A stretch of DNA of 64,000 nt from Anoplopoma fimbria. Taxonomy: Eukaryota; Chordata; Actinopteri; Perciformes; Anoplopomatidae. Each line of letters begins with the position of its first letter. The stretch's first letter is position 1. This document shows positions 36,578 to 64,000 of this stretch, in pieces. Both the position numbers and the translations under genes were made by a program. The DNA lies in assembly GCF_027596085.1 (NCBI RefSeq), contig NC_072472.1:16617971-16681970 (forward strand). Reading direction: 5' to 3'. The notes below the pieces were generated by a model. The model ran no database searches. It was given only the letters and a program-made list of their open reading frames with translations, and was not told the DNA's origin.

Positions 36578-39500
36578 GTTTGCTACAGCCAGTCACTGGA
36601 ATATGTGACAAAAATCCCTAAAACTCACCACTGTATATTATCTCAAGGACATTAAAGCTGTTACTCAAATATGTTGTTTAGAACATCCTGGCACTCTGGA
36701 CTGCTAACTCCTGTGTGCAGTTGTTTTTAGTGACGATTAGAGGATAATAAACTGCAAAGAACATCACATTTTCAGTCCGCAAAGTTCTTGCAGGCCGCAG
36801 GTCAGAGCAGACTTGAAGCAGTGGGTGAGGTTGATGTGATCCACTAAGTCAGTGGTGTCGACCACCAGTGCTGCATGCTGCATCAGAGCCTGGTTCTGAG
36901 GCAGGCCATGCTACAGGGTAGTGCAGCAGCAACATAACCCTATTTATAGTTGCAAGCAATGTAGGGCATTGTATGGAGAGTTGCAGGGGACTAAAGGGTT
37001 CAATCTTCAAATTACAGCAACAGTATCTATAGTAACTATTTTCCTAGAGTAGGTAAATGATGAAGAATGTAATTGTTATTTTTTTCTTGTGATATAAGTT
37101 CTACTGTATTGACTTCTGAGCACTTACAAAAATGGACGAAGAAAAATACTCGGGGTTCTGACCAAGAGTATCAACAATACATTTTTCATAAAAGAAAGCT
37201 CTTTATACTGCACTGCATATGAGTGCAGTGTGCTTTTCAATATTTTTCTTTTAACATTCCACATCAATAAAAGGAATAGTTGGAAGCCAGATCTCTTCTA
37301 TATAAAACATAAAAAGCAAGAGCCAGCACATGCTTTCTTTCCTAAAAATCAACAGTAAACGTCTTCATCCATGCATGATGAGGTCTCCACCTGTGCCAAT
37401 CAGCCATCTTGTTTGCGGCTGTAATTGCACTTTCCCTTGGGATGATCAGTGTAATTTGGAATGCAGCGGTGAAATGTTGGCAGTGTTACACCAGACGCAT
37501 GAGTGAGCGAACAAATGTTGTAAAGCGTTTGTCTCACCTTTTGTTAACGCACTGCGGCATAAGAAAAAAGCTCTTGGCCTGCTAGTGTTTGAACTGCTCA
37601 AAAATGTAAATAGAAAAAAAGTAAGTCAGGCAAAGTCTTGATTAAAGTCATGACTATAGATGTTTTTGCTGAGGTGGAATCACTTCATAAAAATTATTTT
37701 TTGGTGACTCATTTGGAAGGAGTGGTGAAGCTATATGCACGTCACTGTGTGTGCAAACTAAGCTATTCAAATGCATGATAAGAGTAACACCTGCAAAGGA
37801 AGAAAAGTTTTCATGAACAAATTGTTTCACCAGGGCCGAATATGATTTGAATTGGTGTGCAAGTCATTATTCTTGACATATACTGTGTATTGACTTATGT
37901 GGTCAACAAACGTGATTATTATTTGTCATGCCTTATTTTTTTTTTTTTTACTAATGCCACAGTTTTTTAAATTATACCATTAGAGCACCCATCTGCTTGT
38001 TATAAAAAACCTTTCAAATGTTACCGTTTTTTTGCCTGTGGACTTGCAGCCCACCTTAAAATATCTTAGATTATCTTGTATAACAAAACTAGAGTGAATC
38101 CCTCAGGCTAAATATAAAATGTACTTGTATCTGTGTGGGTTGCAGTGAGCATCATATGTTGTCCTATTCATCAGGTATCAGTATCTTAGTATCTCCATCA
38201 GTGTCACGGACGCCTTCTGTTTACCACCTTAGTTTTTTGTATTTAATGAGCTTATTCTTATGTAACCTCACTGAGCAACAAATATGCATTTGAAAAACAG
38301 TCAGAGGTGCCCGGTGTCTTTGTATCTGGAGCATTTGGAAAGGTTGGCAGTAAACATTGCATTCAAAAAGTGCTTTGCTGTTGGATGAGATGACAAGCAA
38401 ATTAGACTGGGATCAGCTTCTACTGGCATTACTTACATAAGCAGAATAGGAAAAAACTGCAGCTCTCTCGAGCCATATTCACAATTAGTTTTTCTGTAAA
38501 CTCATTGAATAGCATAACACTGAAACTTTAGATTATCACATGACATCCTGTGTTTACTCCACAGTTTTAGAGGGAATATGAGCTGTGGAGAACATTTAAT
38601 AGAAAGTCAGCTGAAGGGCAGAACGTCTAATGTCAGTTCTGTCCTTTAAAACATCTGTTGTTGAGATCACATCAGGCAGAAAAAGAGAAAAATGAACATT
38701 GATAATTAAAATTGCAGGCTAATTTGTTTTGTTCTGTAAGCGCTTTGCCTGTGGGATAGTCACATAAAGATGTGGGAATGTTTGATCAGATGCCCATTAA
38801 TATGCTGTGCTGCTGCACCTTAGCTCCCTTTGGTTACCAGCATGTTGTTCAAATAAGACTTCCTAATTACCTGTTTTTTAGACTTTCATTTCACTCTTTT
38901 TCTCCATTTGCAAGAAATCTGTTCTCCAAAATATAATTAGTTTCAGTTGCTGCTCTGTTTGAGAGGATTGATATGTGACAGTTTAATTACATACTCAATA
39001 TAGTAATGGACAAGTTGACTTTTACCCCCGGTGGAAAATAATCTTTTCATTTATATTACCACCGTTTTTCACCATGCAAAGAAGAAAGGAAATAGTAGTA
39101 TGCTGAAGCAATTATACCAACTGCAAACAATAATAGCTATTCATAGTGTAAACTGACTACAAATTACTCTCAGTGGCCCATGGTTGGAGACCTACTCATA
39201 TACATCATAACAGGGAACATTTAACTGCGTAATATAACAATGCAGTAAGATCTTTTAGGGAGTGAAGCATAAACTTGTGATTTTTCTACCATGTCACAGA
39301 TTGTGTTGTCTGAATCAGTATTTATATACTTTGTGAGTTATTTTAAGAGAGTGGAGATTTAAAGTTTGCAGCTAATTTAATGGTAGAACAAATATAAATC
39401 TAATCATAGTCTCCAAGCATCATTGTGATCGCTATGACAACTGCTTGGGAGAGAAAGCCTGTGTTGTTACAGAGGGCTGAAAGAAAATACTTTCTTTTTC

Positions 39501-40149
39501 AAAAGAAATTAGTCAATTATTCGATTTCGTCATTTTTTTATTTTGTTTTAAGCAAAAACCTTTGCTCGTTCCAGCTTCTCAGATGTGAGGATTTGATGCT
39601 CAAACACCCTTCATGCATGAGTACTTTTGGGTTTTGAACTGTTCCTTAAGACATGTCACCTTTGGCTGTGGAAAATTATAATTAAAAAAATTATAATTTT
39701 TTTTACATCTCATAGACAAAACAAACGATAATCTGAGAAGATAATAAACAGATTAATCAATAATGAAACTAATTGTTCATAGCAGCCTTAGTTATAATAG
39801 TTCCACTGAATGGGAGAGCATGTACTACACGCAAGATCAGCATCTGACCTGGAATGAATGGGTTCACTAATGGGCCCTTTCTGGCTCATCAAAGCTTTTC
39901 CCTTTATTGAAAAGTAATACAGAAGTAAAGTATCTCATTTAGATACATGTTCAGTTGTGAATGCCTTTTTTTTAAGGAGCATTAGCTCTGAGTGCAGTTT
40001 TGAGTCTGTGTCAGCTTGGTGCATTTGATGTTTGGGATTTTGCCCCATTATTTGTAGCATATTTGCTCCAGTTTAGTGAAGATGGATGCATGGTGTTCAG
40101 CTACAGTATCTCTTGAGTCATCCCGGGTCTTCAGTTAACATCTTATCAG

Positions 40150-40430
40150 GGCTTTAGCGGGGTTATTCAAGGATTTTTCATTCCTGCTCATGCTTTTGTC
40201 ACAGCCTGTTTAAATTATTGTGATGCACTTTCTACTTACGTAACACCGTCACCCTTAAATTCATCTTCATTTTGTTTGAAATTCTGCAGTCAGCCTCCAA
40301 GCAAAGTCTCCTTACTCAGACTTTGTTGCATTAAAGCCTCTTAACGCTGTCTCACTGCACATTTCAAATTGATTTTAAAATCCTGTTAATTATCTATAAG
40401 TGCTTCCATGGCAGAGATCCAACTTGTATT
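40150..40430 (+). mobile_element. Degenerate LINE reverse-transcriptase remnant
   Basis: The translation contains AHAFVTACLNYCDALSTYVT, clearly like the fish LINE block that reads HAFVSSRLDYCNALLSG in other elements. A frame-shifted region matching the downstream HW-LPV...YKILL part of such elements follows. Stops and frame breaks show it is dead. Confidence 0.65.
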
Positions 40431-40924
40431 CTCCAAAATGTACAGTATATATATGAAAATATATTCATACAGATTCACAGTTTGATTATGAGCTTCAACA
40501 CTTAAGAATGCAGCAATGTGGAAATGTGGGTTAAATACTTTATCAGGGCATACACATAATTTACTGCATTTAGTGCACACAGCTTGGTAATTATCATTGC
40601 AGTAAATCTGCCAGGTGGCATGTACACACTTTAGTACCTTCATTATGCTCATAAATAGTGATACTGTGTGTTCAGTATTTATCATATTATGCTGCCCATG
40701 CGAATACTTTTTAGACTGGGCCAAAATTTGTATAAATTACTAAATCACTTATTTGCTGCAGGGTGTCTTTTTTTTATTTGTAGCTTTGTTTTGAACCATG
40801 TTAGCTGCATTTATCTCTTAGTGACAATGCAGACTGCAGTCCGTCACCACTATGTCAATACTTTTGTATATCTCTTAAAACCTTCCAAATTAATAACATT
40901 TCCCATCAGCCTCAGCTGTAGTGT

Positions 40925-41090
40925 GTTATAAGTGCTAATGAGCACATGTAAGCATGCTAACACGCTAAATTAAATCGTGAACATGCTAAACATAAGCTTG
41001 TTAGCATTGTCATTGTGGGCATGCTAGCACACTGACATCCACATATAGCTTCACAGCCTCACAGAGCTGCTAGCATGGCTATAGACTCAA
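40925..41090. repeat. Fish interspersed repeat (TAGCATGCTAAC type), copy 1
   Basis: Contains AGCATGCTAACACGCTAAAT, TTAGCATTGTCATTGTGGGC and CTCACAGAGCTGCTAGCATG, blocks of a repeat that is abundant in teleost genomes. Related copies occur at 57290-57600 and 59466-60085. Class uncertain. Confidence 0.6.
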
Positions 41091-44000
41091 GTGTTGCAAT
41101 GTTGTTGTTCTGCAGGAGTGTAGTCACACAGAGAAACTCTTAGGTATGCAGTAATAAATACAAATGAATGATATAAGTCACAAATTTGTCCCTTTCTGTC
41201 CAAAATTGAACATTCCAGTCCCAAAGTTAGATCTTCTAAACCAACATAAAATTGAAAGGAAATTAAAATAACCTTCAATGAAAAAGTTTTGTAAACTTGT
41301 GTTAGAAGATCTCGTAACCCCTTAAAAAAAAATAGATGTCTACTTATATCACAAGTGAATTTAGATCTAGAGAACTGACAAAAGGAAAAAATAATAAACA
41401 GATAGTACAATAATTTATACATTAATTATATATTCACAGTATCCACCTTCAGGAGGTTCTGTAGTTTCTGTACTTGAAGGACAAACACAGAGACATCGTC
41501 TGCTGTGGACACGCTGTAATGGACTGATTACCCCGAGCTGCCAGCTAAAACCGGTGTCATGGTAGGACACATCTGCACCCTGCTCCAGAGAAATATTGTA
41601 TAGTGGCTTCCTTCTGCCAACAGCAGCCTATGTAGTCAACTCTGTAACACTGGGCTCACTGGCTCTGTACACACACTCACTCTATCTCGTTTTTCCTTTT
41701 CATTTAGGGGCAGCAGCACATTATTTAGGTAAACCCAAGTTTCTTCACTGCTCCTTTTGGCGCTACAATAGTACTTTTTAAGTGTATTATTATGATAGTA
41801 AACAGGAATACAGGTGCAGATAAATGTTTATGAGTCATTTGAGGACATCTCCGCTGAAGTTGTTGGACCTGGTCCACTTTACATCCCCTGACCCGCCCCA
41901 AACAAGAGTAGATGAAAAAAAGAATGTATAAAATGCCACGGCAAGCTTTGATGCTCGAGGTTCTACCATGTGAACATAGCCAAGGCTGGGTTTAAGTGCA
42001 ATTAACATGAATCCATATTTGCATTGATATAAGAGTAGCTAATGTAATGTATGCTTAGCAAGTGTATGGTCGAGCGCCAAAGAAAGAGAGAGAGTGACGG
42101 TGGAACTCAGAGCAGTCAGCTGTTCAATATGGAAGTAGAGAAGAAATACACAGTAAAGCTGCTTGTGTCATTAAATATACAGTGTCTCACACAGACACAT
42201 TTTTTGCCCCCCTACCCACTAGAAATGAATCAAGCGCCTCTGGTCAGGATTAAGCATCTTAGCGGGGACAGGGGAGACAGGTGGTGGAGTGTTTGCCCCT
42301 GACGACGATGTCTTTTAGGCTGTGAAAATTAATTGAAAACATTTTATTTTATTTTAATAATTTATTGGAAAAAACCCAATCTATAGTTAATTTTATTTTG
42401 AAATACTGGTATGTTTTAAGGTTCTGATGTTGCTTGAGGAGGAGTAGGCCTACAGGGTGCGGTTTCAAAAACAGTAACACACGCAGGGACAGACCTGCTA
42501 AATGTCAGGCATCCCGGGACAATCAATGCAAATGTTTAGTCGCACTTGACAGAATTTTTGTTCGCACTCTGGAGCCCTGTTTGTTTCTGCTCATAAACAC
42601 ATTTATTTTGCGCTGAAAAATTAACCTCTATATAACCGTATTAGAACTGCCTCTAATATTAGAAGGAAAGCACATCATTAAATAGGATTTGAATGGTGAA
42701 GATCAGATAGACAGAGAGCGATAAAATGACTGAGTTGTACGATTTGTCATGTTATGAGTTTCCGGCGCACTCACTGTAACTGAAACTCTATGTTGAGCCA
42801 TAAATACGAACAATTTACAGGAAGCCTTAGGAGAATGAAACATGAAAGGTTTTTATAGCACTCAGCCTGCTCTTTTTATCTCCTGACCTTTCTGGGGAGC
42901 TTAAGACTCTTTATTGCAGCCTGGCCCCTGACCTGGGGAACCATAACACAAAGTACGATATCATCATTTCATCTCAGGAATTTTACGGGGCATTACTTTT
43001 AGTGTTGCGTTACACGTAAAACCTCTCTTGGGATCCACTTTGCAGGCGTGTTGCATACTGTCCATGGTTGTGGGTTTTGATCATGCTCATGTATTAATAA
43101 TACGAGTTAATCCACTGCACACTATTTCCTCAGGTCATCTGTCTTTGTATGATAGTGGGGTGAATGAAAACCGCGATCGCAAAGTATGCAGCAGTCTGAT
43201 CTGCTGAGCAAGCAGGAAAACGACAGGAACATCACACGTTTATTAGATTGTATTTGCTCCCTCTTGATCCCTGACCAAGAACAAATAATGCCTCCACTAA
43301 CACAGTCCACTGTTTGGTTTTGAAGACATTGTTTACAACTGGAGCTCTCATCTTTAATTATCCAATGCTAACCCTCATTTACGTTATCTGCCCCAGGAAA
43401 ATGAGGCCGCGCATGCATCAAAGCACTTCTGCTGTGCTCTTTTCAATTCTCCCAGCAGGCTTTGGCCCTAATGTCATTTTAAATTGTGAAATGCAGAGCT
43501 GCACATGTGGCTGAGAAGTTCCACATCTAATTTCACAGGTTCCAGCTCTGAGTAATGACACTAAAGCAGGGACTTTTACTAAATAAACAAAGGGGGAGTT
43601 CAAATCCCTAAAGCGCTAATTATATGAATTAATGAACTTTTAGCAAAAGGAGTAAAAAACACACATCTAGCTTTGCTTTTCCCTGATTACTGCTTCAGAA
43701 ATAATGTAATGTAGGGATGCGGACACTTGAGCCTGATAGGTTTTCATTTTTATATTAGCATCTCTTTGACAAATGCTCACACTGACTTTAAAATAATGAT
43801 TACAACTGAGTTAAAACCAGTTGCCTTTTTGGTGACTTAATTACTGTGGATGTCTGATGTGTCTGGTCATAACTGTGTGCTCTCTGTTAGCAGTGCTACT
43901 TGTTACACTGTCTGTATTTAGGCCAATCTGCTCCCTGAGGCTTACAACTGGTGTGCATAATTCTCTGGGTTGTAACAAGCCATCGCTATATATGAAACAA

Positions 44001-46095
44001 GGTTAAGTTCACAGATTTGATAGATTGCTATTGACAAGTGATTGAACATCTTTGTGTTATATCTGTGGTTGGCGTTACTGGCCACAGCAGACACATGATT
44101 CTATTTGAAATCCAACCTAAGATATCTTAAAACAGTGCAGGATTTTGCGGTGCATCATCACATTGCTCTAATTGTTCGCCTCTTGGACCAATGCCAGAAC
44201 AACACCATGCTATTAATTGCACCCACCATATGGTCGACGCCTCATAAATGCCATTTTTACTTAAACTCCATGTGAAGTTCTGGAACGACCCGCTGACATT
44301 TACACTCAATTGAATCCTGCTAAAGAGGCTGTGTATCAGACAGAGAGTGAGAGACTCCCTCAGCAGATCTCATTTACCACGCTGGAAAGTGGGAAGCGTG
44401 CCCAAGGTGAGCTGAGGAGGCAGTGCGATGGTCACCTGAATGCTCTCCTAAAGCACTTATTGAAATGCTGCGACTTCAAACCAACTCATTAAGGAAGCTA
44501 TAATTAAAAAAATTGAAAATACATAATCTTCATTCTGAACACGTGTAGTGATTAATTTACTGCAGCAAAGTTTCTCCCTTTACTTTACTTTCCCTACCAA
44601 GAAATTTGCTTGTGTCAGACTGTGACAACGTAGGGACCGTATGAAAACGATCGTGGGGGGAGGGGCTTAAGGTTAGTAAGGGCCTGAGTCCACTTTTTAT
44701 TCTGAGCCAGCATCTAGTTTCAATTGTTTCCAATTATGAGCCAGTGTACACGGTCGCCTTGAGAAAAAGGCTCTGCACCAAGCGTGTTTTGTTTTTTTAT
44801 GAGTGTTTTATGAGCGGCCGCCTTGGGCGTTTCAAGCTGAAAATCTGAACTTTTTAGACAAATACTTCTGACGTTACTGAAGAAAATTGAGGAGAAGCTT
44901 GTTTTGGCCGTGTCCGTCTATCATGAGCTTTATATGTCATAAGACACAACCATAACAAATACCAAAAGCCAATTTGTGGGAGCGGATGGGCCGGGCACAC
45001 AACAACAGAGGGTTAGTGTGTGCTTTTATCCTCGTACAAGCTTCCTGCTTGCTCTTCTGTTAATGGCTGTCAGATTTAGGGGTGACAAGCTCATTTAAAA
45101 AAAGTATGAAGCTGTTTGGTGCTTGTTGTTTAAATAAAACATTGTCAAACAAATAGATAGTAGCCCAAATAGATAATAACAAGCAGAGAGGGGATGCTAG
45201 TCCAGCATACGGTAGTTAGAGTGGTGTTATGTTGTCACGATATTATTGTTTAGAAACATAACAAAAAGTTCTCCTGGCACTTTTTTTGATGAAACGCTGG
45301 GATGAAGCGCTCCCCAGCTCTGCCAGAAAAAGGGCGCTTGTTTTGGGGGGAGATGGGGAGCACACTCCCAATTTAGTTTTTCCTGTCTCGTCCTAATTTT
45401 TTGTCTTACTTGGTTAATAGCTTTAATTTTTACTTGTGCCACGGTTGATACAAGTTTTTCCAAATGTAGAGGACAACAATTCTGTCTGTTTCAGGGTTTA
45501 AAAAAACGAAAAGGCATACATTAGAAGTTCCATATAGATATTAAGGTTTAAAGTTGGATATTAGGCAGGTTGTCTAACACTGTTGATATTATTAAGACAT
45601 TTAACAAAGTGAAACAAGGTTTAGCCCCTCCCACCACACCGATCATTTTCATATAGTTCTTATCTGGTTCAACAGCATGGAGAACTTGCTAAAGAGCAGT
45701 TTACTGCAGGCTGCATGTCTGCTATATTATATATTTACCAGTCTCTGATATTTGCATTGATTTAATTTAAACAATCGGATTTTATATTTAAGCAGAGTGG
45801 AACTAATTGGATCATTCTTCAAGTGGCAGAATGATAGTATCAACAAACGACATACAAACAGTGGTGTATGTCTACAAAAAGGTAATACTATCCAGACATT
45901 GTTTTCATTCATGAAATGTAATTATAGTGCCGTTGTTCTACTCGCTCTGTCATGTGAAAGATGAGAGTTGTATGCCAAGCATTAAATCACATCCAGATCA
46001 ATAAGCACAGACCCTGTAGCTGTTCTGCTGTGCTGGTTTTGCAGCAGCCTAAATAGGAAGCTGTAATGATTACTACCACTCCAGCAAACATATAT

Positions 46096-46102
<7 letters not shown>

Positions 46103-46173
<71 letters not shown>
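46103..46173. repeat. (TA)n microsatellite
   Basis: About 70 bp of perfect TA repeat flanked by TGTGTG and TATACATATATATATG. Strongly melting-prone sequence 1.5 kb upstream of the gria3 CA repeats. Confidence 0.97.
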
Positions 46174-46180
<7 letters not shown>

Positions 46181-47650
46181 ATATACATATATATATGTAA
46201 CACACACATACTGTTCCAACAAATCTTGCTTTGTGAGCATAATTGATATTGTATTGCTCAGTTAATCTAATGGGATGTAAGAGTCGTCCACAGTGAGTAA
46301 GCATTACTGAAGTGAGTAAAGTGATTTAACTTTAATGTCATAAAATAGATAAAAGATTAAAGAGAATGAACTGCAGGCAGAAGAGTGGTCCTCCTCAAGA
46401 AATGGAGTTCAATAAGTGTATTTAAATCACATTCCCGTACAGTACTGCAGCGTGTTGTACAGAAAGGGCTTTAAATTACACATTACAGGTTAATAAAAAG
46501 CAGTATGAAATGTCAAAGACTGAAAATCAGCTGTAAATTCACTTTTAGCGTGGTTTGGTTAAAACCCTAGATGCTGCATTTAGCACAGGCTGCAGACATT
46601 ACCATCTATATTGATTCAGACAGAAGTAAACAGAACGGCAGCCGTCTATATGAGAAGCAGTAAAAAAAGCAGAAAAAAACAGAGATAACATTGAGTTTGT
46701 GGAGTTTACACCTAACCAGGCAGACCTGCTTTACTAGGATTGGATCTGCCTCGTCATTACAGGAGCATGTTATATTTGGGATTAGCTGCAGGTTTGCTGA
46801 CATCGCAGGTTTTGCTGACATCGTTAAGATGACTGCGTCTGATGTTGTGCTTCCCATTCCTCTTATGCAGGTCATGTATGCCATGGCGGGGCACAACTTC
46901 CTTGTCATGTTCAGGGTATAATAATCACCATGAAAACATCCGTCTGAACTGATCATGCCCTTATAGACTCTCCTGTCTGTCAGATTCAGCCAATTTTAAA
47001 AGACAAACAACTAATTGTATGATTATAATGATAATAGCTTCAGGCATCTCATCATGTTTTGTATTTTGTGAGTCAGGGTCCTGCTGGCTTATGCAATACT
47101 TCCTTAAGACTGACAACAATACAACACAGTGGCTGAATGTATGAAAATAAGCAAAGAGTGAAAATCATATACTCTGCACTGATCTTTTACCACAGAAAGT
47201 TGTTTCTGTTTCCACGTGTCAGTAATTTGCATTTCAGTGCACATTGTTTATATGTTAAAATGTCTTTACACATGTTAGTGGAAAAATGGACCTACTCCTA
47301 TATCTCAATGATGAAGTAAGTATGTAGATTATTTGGTAAATGTATAGCAGAAAAAAGACACACCACCACATCATAATGTTTCTCGGATGAGTGTAACAAA
47401 AGTGAGTCAATTAAGATTCTAATATATAGCATTGGTGAGGACACTAGGCAACCAGTGTTTAAGAAGCAATAAATCAGTGCATTTGCTACCACTTGCACAG
47501 TCTCTGCGATACGGCCTGAGATAATGCTGCTTGAGTGCAGGACTACTGCTGCAAGAGTGCGGCTCCACATCTGATCACAGCAGGGAGGGAGATAAAAAAT
47601 GTATTTTAGGGAAAGGAGAGAGACCTACATGGCCTGTATACACACATTGG

Positions 47651-47654
<4 letters not shown>

Positions 47655-47711
<57 letters not shown>
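47655..47711. repeat. (CA)n microsatellite upstream of gria3, first
   Basis: About 57 bp of CA repeat. The next CA tract begins about 80 bp later. Confidence 0.96.
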
Positions 47712-47715
<4 letters not shown>

Positions 47716-47788
47716 CACAAGTCAGCAGTGTACTATTGGTCCATACTAAGATGATGATGCTGGTGTGTGCGCATCTCTTTCCTTTGCA

Positions 47789-47789
<1 letters not shown>

Positions 47790-47847
<58 letters not shown>
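47790..47847. repeat. (CA)n microsatellite upstream of gria3, second
   Basis: About 58 bp of CA repeat, roughly 500 bp before the gria3 start codon, at or near the promoter. Confidence 0.96.
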
Positions 47848-47848
<1 letters not shown>

Positions 47849-47960
47849 CAAAACCCAGCAGAGGCTGCACCGCCTCACACACCAACTCTGCAGTGACGCG
47901 AGGAGGAAGACGGGAGGCTGCTCTTATTATAATTCAACGTCAGACCAAGTTTGATAAACG

Positions 47961-48010
47961 TCCCCCCCCCCTCCCCCCCTCCCTCCCTCTTCTCGCTCTC
48001 TCTATCTCCT

Positions 48011-48050
<40 letters not shown>
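47961..48050 (+). promoter_or_regulatory. gria3: gria3 promoter-proximal polypyrimidine tract
   Basis: A C-rich run (47961-47990) leads into a (CT)n/(TC)n tract (about 48012-48046). Such homopyrimidine stretches are common at TATA-poor neuronal promoters and can be nuclease-sensitive. The transcription start probably lies between here and 48250. This is an inference from position. Confidence 0.4.
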
Positions 48051-48143
48051 GCCCTTTTCAGTGGTCCTCATCCACAGTAAGGAGATAGGCTTTTTCTCTC
48101 CTCCGCCACCTCCATCTTTGAGATAAAGCACTGGCTTTAGGTT

Positions 48144-48145
<2 letters not shown>

Positions 48146-48175
<30 letters not shown>
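48146..48175 (+). repeat. gria3: (CAG)10 trinucleotide repeat in gria3 leader/promoter
   Basis: Ten uninterrupted CAG units on the gria3 sense strand, 181 nt before the start codon. Whether it is transcribed depends on the start site. Confidence 0.95.
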
Positions 48176-48181
<6 letters not shown>

Positions 48182-48355
48182 GCTGGCGCTGCGGTTGCGC
48201 TGGCACACATTCAGCGTGGGCTGCACACAGTGTGAGTGAGAGGGACCCGCCGCATCTTGTGGATTTCTTTTGCGTACAAGCCTCGTGTACATGGTTCTCC
48301 CCGCTCTCCCTCTGTCACATCCAGACCAGGAGTTGGTTTCACTTCCCGGAGAAAA

Positions 48356-63468
<15,113 letters not shown>

Positions 63469-64000
63469 GTAAGAGCGGCCCGCTTGGAGAGTAACACAAA
63501 CACAGCTATTGCAACACCACAAGCTGTCAGTTGAAGGCAGAGGAGTAGTGCAGAACATCTCGTGGCTAGAGAAAGTGGAAAAAAGTAATTGGCACGCCAA
63601 GCCCTGCTCATGCAGAGGTGTTATTGTACAGAGTATGTGATCAGTCTTTAATATGTAAATCCCTCATTCCCAATCTCCATCCTAAGTGGTCTGATACATT
63701 TTAATCTATGCCGGTAATGATCCTGAATTACCTCTCTATGTGACTGAATGCTGCTGCAGTCAATAGCTCCTCGCTTTGGAGGAATGAGTCATTCACAGGT
63801 GCTGCTGATCTGCCGCCGTAGTACGACTCCAGCCGCCTGAGCCTCTAATCCTCTCCGATTATCATTTAGCTCTAATTGGATTATATAAAGAAAGAACACA
63901 ACATACTGTAACTTCTGCATCTGCTTAATGGCCTCCCGTTCCACTCATGTAGGCCAACTATTTACAGACTTGGGTCTTTGTGTTCCTCTTGAGGGTCAGC

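Larger units (their letters stand above)
34400..47600. other. 13-kb intergenic region cchcr1-gria3 without recognised gene
   Basis: AT-rich sequence with scattered repeats: an (ATTGT)n tract at about 36251-36271, a LINE reverse-transcriptase remnant at about 40150-40430, a fish-wide TTAGCATGCTAAC-type repeat at about 40925-41090 and a (TA)n tract at 46103-46173. ORFs are short and unlike known families. Regulatory elements for gria3 would be expected here but cannot be identified by eye. Confidence 0.55.

Noticed and set aside
45982..46304. Long Ile-Tyr repeat frames
   Set aside because: Products of the (TA)n tract, not coding.
46606..46956. 116-codon minus-strand frame in the gria3 upstream region
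   Set aside because: No recognisable domain, no convincing splice partners and a competing plus-strand frame over the same span. Probably chance.
47531..48206. Several frames upstream of gria3 on both strands
   Set aside because: Driven by CA, CT, C-run and CAG repeats. They have no family features, and the minus-strand ones oppose gria3.

Overview
This is about 64 kb of a vertebrate genome, almost certainly a ray-finned (teleost) fish. Genes are split by GT-AG introns. The myelin gene has only the DM20-type exon 3 usual for fish. The repeats are fish-type: a Tc1/mariner element, a hAT-like element with the CAGTGGTTCTC end, LINE 3' tails ending in TGTAA-type repeats, and many long CA/TG microsatellites. 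No CRISPR array, operon or prokaryotic feature was seen, and no tRNA or rRNA gene was recognised.

Layout, left to right. (1) 10-3677, minus strand: plp1 (proteolipid protein/DM20), coding exons 1-6; the last exon lies off the left edge. (2) 3.8-8 kb: intergenic, with an LTR-like repeat (about 4.8-5.2 kb) and a MITE-like element (about 7.2-7.6 kb). (3) 9091-22078, minus strand: nlgn3 (neuroligin-3), complete, with five coding exons that sum to 800 codons and a non-coding first exon near 22.1 kb. (4) 22.4-26.4 kb: intergenic, with a LINE remnant and a truncated hAT element. (5) 26542-33992, plus strand: cchcr1 (coiled-coil alpha-helical rod protein 1), complete, with 19 coding exons that join in frame to 865 codons. 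Tandem RFX X-box-like sites lie just upstream. (6) 34.4-47.6 kb: a 13-kb intergenic stretch with LINE and other repeat remnants and a long TA repeat. (7) 48356 to the right edge, plus strand: gria3 (AMPA receptor subunit GluA3), exons 1-3, with a 14-kb intron 2 that holds a dead Tc1 element and a solo LTR nested in an older repeat.

How the genes relate: plp1 (myelin), nlgn3 (postsynaptic adhesion) and gria3 (AMPA receptor) are all X-linked in humans (Xq13-Xq25), so the window looks like a compact teleost version of that block. cchcr1, a centrosome/P-body coiled-coil protein gene, lies in the MHC class I region in humans, so its position here between nlgn3 and gria3 is notable.

The observations most worth a second look are: a 124-codon out-of-frame upstream ORF that overlaps the gria3 start and stays open across three exons; a (CAG)10 tract in the same leader; tandem X-box-like sites about 80-110 bp upstream of the cchcr1 start codon; a 39-codon uORF in the nlgn3 leader; and a solo LTR with a 5-bp target duplication nested in another repeat. 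All gene calls come from reading translations and splice sites by eye against remembered family features. No database search was run.
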